Below are positions 60,564 to 64,000 of a stretch of DNA of 64,000 nucleotides, one piece after another. The notes under the pieces were generated by a model, which was not told the DNA's origin, searched no databases, and worked only from the letters and a program-made list of their open reading frames with translations. This DNA is from Acidimicrobiales bacterium (GTDB lineage Bacteria > Actinomycetota > Acidimicrobiia > Acidimicrobiales > Iamiaceae): assembly GCA_025463985.1 (NCBI GenBank), contig JAODBM010000002.1, positions 62,001-126,000 of the forward strand. Reading direction: 5' to 3'. How positions within the stretch are numbered: position 1 is the first letter of the stretch; every line of letters begins with the position of its first letter. The position numbers were made by a program, and so were the translations under genes.

Positions 60564-63020
60564 TCAGACCTTGGTGGCGGGCCAGAGGGCGAGCGAGCCG
60601 GCAGCCGTCGACCCGCTCTGGACGAAATGGCCACCGACGAAGAGGCCGGCAGGGTTCGACTGTGCCAGCGCCGACACGTCGAGGGCGCCGCCGCGGGTCG
60701 CTTGGACGGCGAATCCTTGGCCCATGGCGTGCCACGTGCTGTCGGCGGACGTGTAGCTGGCGATCGCCGGTGCCGCGTGGCCCCCGGCGTTGGCGAACGC
60801 GCCTCCGGCGAAGACGGTCGATCCCACCGTGGCGACCGACGACGCGGGGCCGTCGAGCCCGAGGGCGAGCGCCTCCCAGTTGCCGGCGCCGCCGCCGTGC
60901 CAGACCGCGATGTTCGCGGCTGGGATGCCGGTGCGCCCCGGGCCGGTGCCGGCACTGCCGAACGCGCCGGCGACGTAGAGGTCCCCGGCGGCGGTCACGG
61001 CGAGGGCGTTGACGTTGCCGTTGACGCCGCCGAAGTCGCGGTAGCCCGCTTGAGGCGCCGTGCTGGTGTTGTTGGTGTCGTACTCGACGAGGTTCTGGGT
61101 GAGCGAGGTCGTGGAGCCGGTCGTGAGGCTCGAGAAGTTCCCGCCGACGAACAGCTCGGTCTGGTAGGCGGTCAGCGTGAACACCTCCCCGTTGTCATAG
61201 ACCGGGTTGCTGCTGAGCGGGTGCCACTTCCCGGTGGCGGGGTCCCACACGGCGAGATCGTGGGCGGAGGCACTGCCGGCGACGCTGAACGATCCGCCGG
61301 CATAGAGGCGGCCGTTGACGGCCGTCAAGGCGTGCACGATGCCGAGGTCGCCGGTGAGGCCGCCTCCGAGCGGCTGCCAGCTCCAGCCGTCCCACCGGGC
61401 GATGTTGTGGGCCGGCTTGCCGCCGGCGGTGTCGAAGCTGCCGCCGACGTAGAGGTTGTTGCCGATCTGTGCCATCGCGTTGACGGTCCCGACGCCACCA
61501 CCGCTGAGCGTCAGGCCGGTGCCGACGGTGTGCCACGCCGTCCCGTCCCACCGCGCGATCGAGCTCACCGGTACACCTCCGACCTGAAGGAAGTGCCCCC
61601 CGGCGTAGGTGCCCGAGCCGATGACCGAGAGCGCGTGGATCGAGTCGACCGTCTGGTTCGCGCTCTGCACGCCCTGGCCGAACGTCCCCCAGCGGCCCGT
61701 TCCCCAAGTGGCGAGGTTGGCGAGGAAGACCGATCCGGACCGGTCGAACGAGCCGCCGACGGCGACCGAGCCTTGGTTGGTCACCGCCAGCGCCTCGACG
61801 GCCCCGTCGACCCCGGCGCCGACCTGGGACCACACGGAGCCGTGCTGCACCGCGAGGTGGGCAGCCAGGCCGCCGCCGGCCACGGAGAAATCACCGCCGG
61901 CATAGAGGGCGCCGCCGGTGAACGCCAAGCCGCGGACCATGCTGGCGGACCCGAACCCGTCCGTGATGTTGCCGGCACCCGCCCAGCTGGTGCCCGTGAG
62001 CTTGGCCAGGCTCTTGGCCGCCACGCCTCCGGCGGAGTCGAACTGGCCGCCGACGTAGATCGCTCCCGAGCCGGGGTCGACGGCCACCGCGGCGACCGTG
62101 CCGGTGGTCTGCGCGGCCGTGAGCACCCCGGAGCCGTAGGACGTCCAGCCCGATCCGTTCCATCGGGCGAAGCTGGACGTCAGGACCGCCCCGGCCTGCT
62201 CGTACGTGCCTCCGGCGTACAGCTGGCCCGCCACGTCGAGCAACGCTCGCACCCGGCCAGGCCGGGTCTTGCCACAGCTCGTGCACGTCTGGATGCCCGC
62301 GCCCAGCGGGCTGAACTTGCCGGTCGCCGGGTCGTAGGACGCGACGCTCATGGCGGGAACACCGCCGGCGTGGTCGAACTGGCCGCCGAGGAACAGGTGG
62401 GTCCCGTCGGTCGCCAGCGCCTCCACGTCCTCCGGTATGGGCAAGGACGGGTCGGTGGCGACGCCCGATCCGACCGGGGCCCACCACAGGCCGTTCCACA
62501 CGGCGAGATGGCGGGCCGGCTTTCCGCCAGCGGTCGTGAAGGTGCCGCCGACGTAGACCTTGCTCCCGATGACCGCGATGGCGTTGACCGTGCCGTTGAG
62601 GCCGGTGCCCATGGGAACGAATCCGCCGCCGGTCCAATGGGCGACATGCGCGAACGAGCTCGTCGGCATCCCCGCGACGGAGACGAAGTCTCCGCCGATA
62701 TAGGCGTCGCTCCCCGCGTAGGTCACCGCCGTGACCGCCCCGTCGGTGCCCTGCAGGCCGAAGCGTCGATCCCAAGCGGGCGCTGCAGCAGCGGACGTCG
62801 CCGCCAGCCGGTTGCCCGCTTGCGCCACGACCAGCGGCGCCGACCGACTGCTCGCCCGGGAGATCGGCGCGGCGGCCACCACGTTGGGGGTCGTCACCGC
62901 CACGAGTGCCCCGGCCACCGTCATCACGCGAAGCCCTGCCGCCAACCCGACCCGGAGACCGCCGACCGAGCGCCGAGCGCCTCGGAGCCGCAGCGTGGCC
63001 ACTGCTCGTTCGACCCTCAT
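60564..63020 (-). CDS. Secreted 14-repeat beta-propeller protein
   Basis: An 818-residue protein; start at 63020 yields an Arg-rich N-region and a signal segment (VMTVAGALVAVTTPNVVAAA). Fourteen repeats of about 45-50 residues can be counted, each with the core Y-x-G-G-x-F-x-x-A-G-G, a helix-free turn, then H-(L/I)-A-x-W-x-G-x-x-W-x-x-(L/V)-G-x-G. Fourteen suggests two seven-bladed propellers. Similar repeats occur in bacterial and fungal surface proteins. No DUF4214 or other anchor is seen at the C-terminus (ends SLALWPATKV). Confidence 0.7.
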   Translation of the reverse strand: MRVERAVATLRLRGARRSVGGLRVGLAAGLRVMTVAGALVAVTTPNVVAAAPISRASSRSAPLVVAQAGNRLAATSAAAAPAWDRRFGLQGTDGAVTAVTYAGSDAYIGGDFVSVAGMPTSSFAHVAHWTGGGFVPMGTGLNGTVNAIAVIGSKVYVGGTFTTAGGKPARHLAVWNGLWWAPVGSGVATDPSLPIPEDVEALATDGTHLFLGGQFDHAGGVPAMSVASYDPATGKFSPLGAGIQTCTSCGKTRPGRVRALLDVAGQLYAGGTYEQAGAVLTSSFARWNGSGWTSYGSGVLTAAQTTGTVAAVAVDPGSGAIYVGGQFDSAGGVAAKSLAKLTGTSWAGAGNITDGFGSASMVRGLAFTGGALYAGGDFSVAGGGLAAHLAVQHGSVWSQVGAGVDGAVEALAVTNQGSVAVGGSFDRSGSVFLANLATWGTGRWGTFGQGVQSANQTVDSIHALSVIGSGTYAGGHFLQVGGVPVSSIARWDGTAWHTVGTGLTLSGGGVGTVNAMAQIGNNLYVGGSFDTAGGKPAHNIARWDGWSWQPLGGGLTGDLGIVHALTAVNGRLYAGGSFSVAGSASAHDLAVWDPATGKWHPLSSNPVYDNGEVFTLTAYQTELFVGGNFSSLTTGSTTSLTQNLVEYDTNNTSTAPQAGYRDFGGVNGNVNALAVTAAGDLYVAGAFGSAGTGPGRTGIPAANIAVWHGGGAGNWEALALGLDGPASSVATVGSTVFAGGAFANAGGHAAPAIASYTSADSTWHAMGQGFAVQATRGGALDVSALAQSNPAGLFVGGHFVQSGSTAAGSLALWPATKV

Positions 63021-63268
63021 GCCCCGCCATCCCTCTCCGCCCCGACTGGGTGCCCGTTCACCGTACGGTCGAAGGACCGTGCTTCATATACGGGGAACCC
63101 CGTGTTCTCGCCGTCGAGGGTCGATCGTCCTGGTGGCGCTGGGCACTCACCGGCCGGAGCTCACGCCCGGCCAGCCCCGGCGCTCAACGCAATCGGGCCT
63201 GAGAGCTGAAAGCGGTAGGGTCGCGGGCGGTCGGGCCGCGATCGGGCCCGGGCGGGAGGGCGCGTCGA

Positions 63269-64000
63269 ATGGCGACGACGAAGCGGCACAGCCGTGCTGG
63301 GCTGGCGAGCCTGCTCGCGGTAGCTCTTGTGGCCGCGGGGTCGGTCGCGACATCGACGCCGGCGGGCGCCGTGCCCACGGCGGAGCTGTCGATCGATCAG
63401 ACGAGCCTCAACCTCGGTCCGGTGGCGCCCGGGGGAGTCGTCCGCGGCACGGTCCACATCAGCAACGTGGGCACGGCGCCGCTGACCGGCCTGGCCAACG
63501 GCGACCCGACCGATCCGCGGTTCAGCGCGGCCAACGCGTGCCCTGCGAGCCTCCCCGCGGGGAGCGGCTGCAGCCTCGACGTGGCCTTCGCCCCGCCGGT
63601 CGGCCCGGCGACGGCCACGGGGACAGTGGACGTCATGTCGAGCGCCGGGACACGCACGGTGCACCTCTCGGGCACGGCGGACACGCCGACGTTCCCGATC
63701 GAGGTCGGCGTGAGCGGCCTCGACTTCGGGGAGGTGCCGATCGGCTCGAGCTCGGCGCCCCAGCCGGTGACGCTGACGAACGTGACGACCGCTCCCGTCT
63801 CGCCCAAGTTCGGGCTGTCGTTCCTGCCTGACCCGCCCTTCTTCCAGTCGAGCACGTGCACGGCAACGCCCATGGCTCCCGGGGCCAGCTGCGCGTTTCG
63901 CTTCCGCTTCTCGCCGACCAAGACCGGATACGCGTCGACCACCCATCTGGTCCAGCTGAGCGTCGGCGGCAAGAGCCGGTCGGTCAACGTCGAGCTCAGG
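63269..64000 (+). CDS. Secreted ASH-domain protein (3' partial)
   Basis: The frame opens at ATG 63269 behind a GGGAGGG box and runs off the window end. Signal peptide (GLASLLAVALVAAGSVATST), then ASH/choice-of-anchor-D repeats: LSIDQTSLNLGPVAPGGVVR, ACPASLPAGSGCSLDVAFAP, and IEVGVSGLDFGEVPIGSSSA, STCTATPMAPGASCAFRFRF. It is close in style to 20321-23350. At least 244 residues are present. The 63021-63268 gap is a divergent promoter region. Confidence 0.7.
   Translation, partial: MATTKRHSRAGLASLLAVALVAAGSVATSTPAGAVPTAELSIDQTSLNLGPVAPGGVVRGTVHISNVGTAPLTGLANGDPTDPRFSAANACPASLPAGSGCSLDVAFAPPVGPATATGTVDVMSSAGTRTVHLSGTADTPTFPIEVGVSGLDFGEVPIGSSSAPQPVTLTNVTTAPVSPKFGLSFLPDPPFFQSSTCTATPMAPGASCAFRFRFSPTKTGYASTTHLVQLSVGGKSRSVNVELR

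Noticed and set aside
1-64000. CRISPR arrays, insertion sequences, rRNA genes and integrases
   Set aside because: No regularly spaced identical repeats of array type, no transposase or integrase motif and no rRNA-like stretch were found by eye.

Overview
The window is high-GC actinobacterial DNA. A WhiB-type domain, an HsaA/HsaC/HsaD-style meta-cleavage operon, and secreted proteins with NHL, ASH, Calx-beta, DUF4214 and 'PCRIVDTR' modules together suggest Acidimicrobiia (Ilumatobacter-like) or a near relative. The taxonomic placement is inference from gene content.

Region 1 (1 to about 12.95 kb) is the right part of a prophage or phage-derived element. In order it holds the terminase nuclease end, a WhiB-like/excisionase-HTH fusion, three small morphogenesis ORFs, an HK97 gp10-like tail-completion protein and a giant tape-measure protein with two peptidoglycan-hydrolase domains. 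A bidirectional terminator follows. Next comes a regulatory module: an HTH protein and a tandem-duplicated HExxH (ImmA/IrrE-like) protein on the minus strand, nested palindromes, and a divergent 55-residue AlpA-like HTH overlapping a lipoprotein gene. A TM-GAF protein precedes a tRNA 3'-end fragment with a strong terminator, which looks like a phage attachment junction.

Region 2 (13.0 to 33.1 kb) starts with a surface protein and an intact tRNA-Glu(CTC). The 3' half of that tRNA is repeated, degenerate, at 32844-32898. The 18.7 kb between the copies holds a P-loop gene remnant, an AlpA-like HTH, STAS-like and pentapeptide genes, a methyltransferase and large secreted modular proteins. Four of these (ASH/cadherin, two 12-repeat NHL/Calx-beta proteins, one delta-60/FnIII protein) end in DUF4214 repeats, and a frameshifted DUF4214 remnant lies just outside.

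Region 3 (33.2 to 59.4 kb) is a large catabolic locus. One minus-strand operon (44069 to 34070) encodes a flavin monooxygenase, extradiol dioxygenase, meta-cleavage-product hydrolase, hydratase, aldolase and acylating acetaldehyde dehydrogenase. It continues into an amidohydrolase, a LeuCD-like hydro-lyase and an SDR. An acyl-CoA ligase is divergent from it. A second minus-strand operon (56689 to 45816) encodes a Liv-type ABC transporter with a fused LivHM permease, a second hydrolase, a cupin, SnoaL- and Dabb-type proteins, an SDR and an OYE/dienoyl-CoA-reductase-type enzyme. A KstD-like flavoprotein and an IclR regulator run the other way. Together they suggest uptake, activation, dehydrogenation and meta-cleavage of a polycyclic or aromatic compound; the substrate is unknown.

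Region 4 (59.4 to 64 kb) has two small genes, a secreted 14-repeat beta-propeller protein and the start of another ASH-domain secreted protein cut by the window edge.
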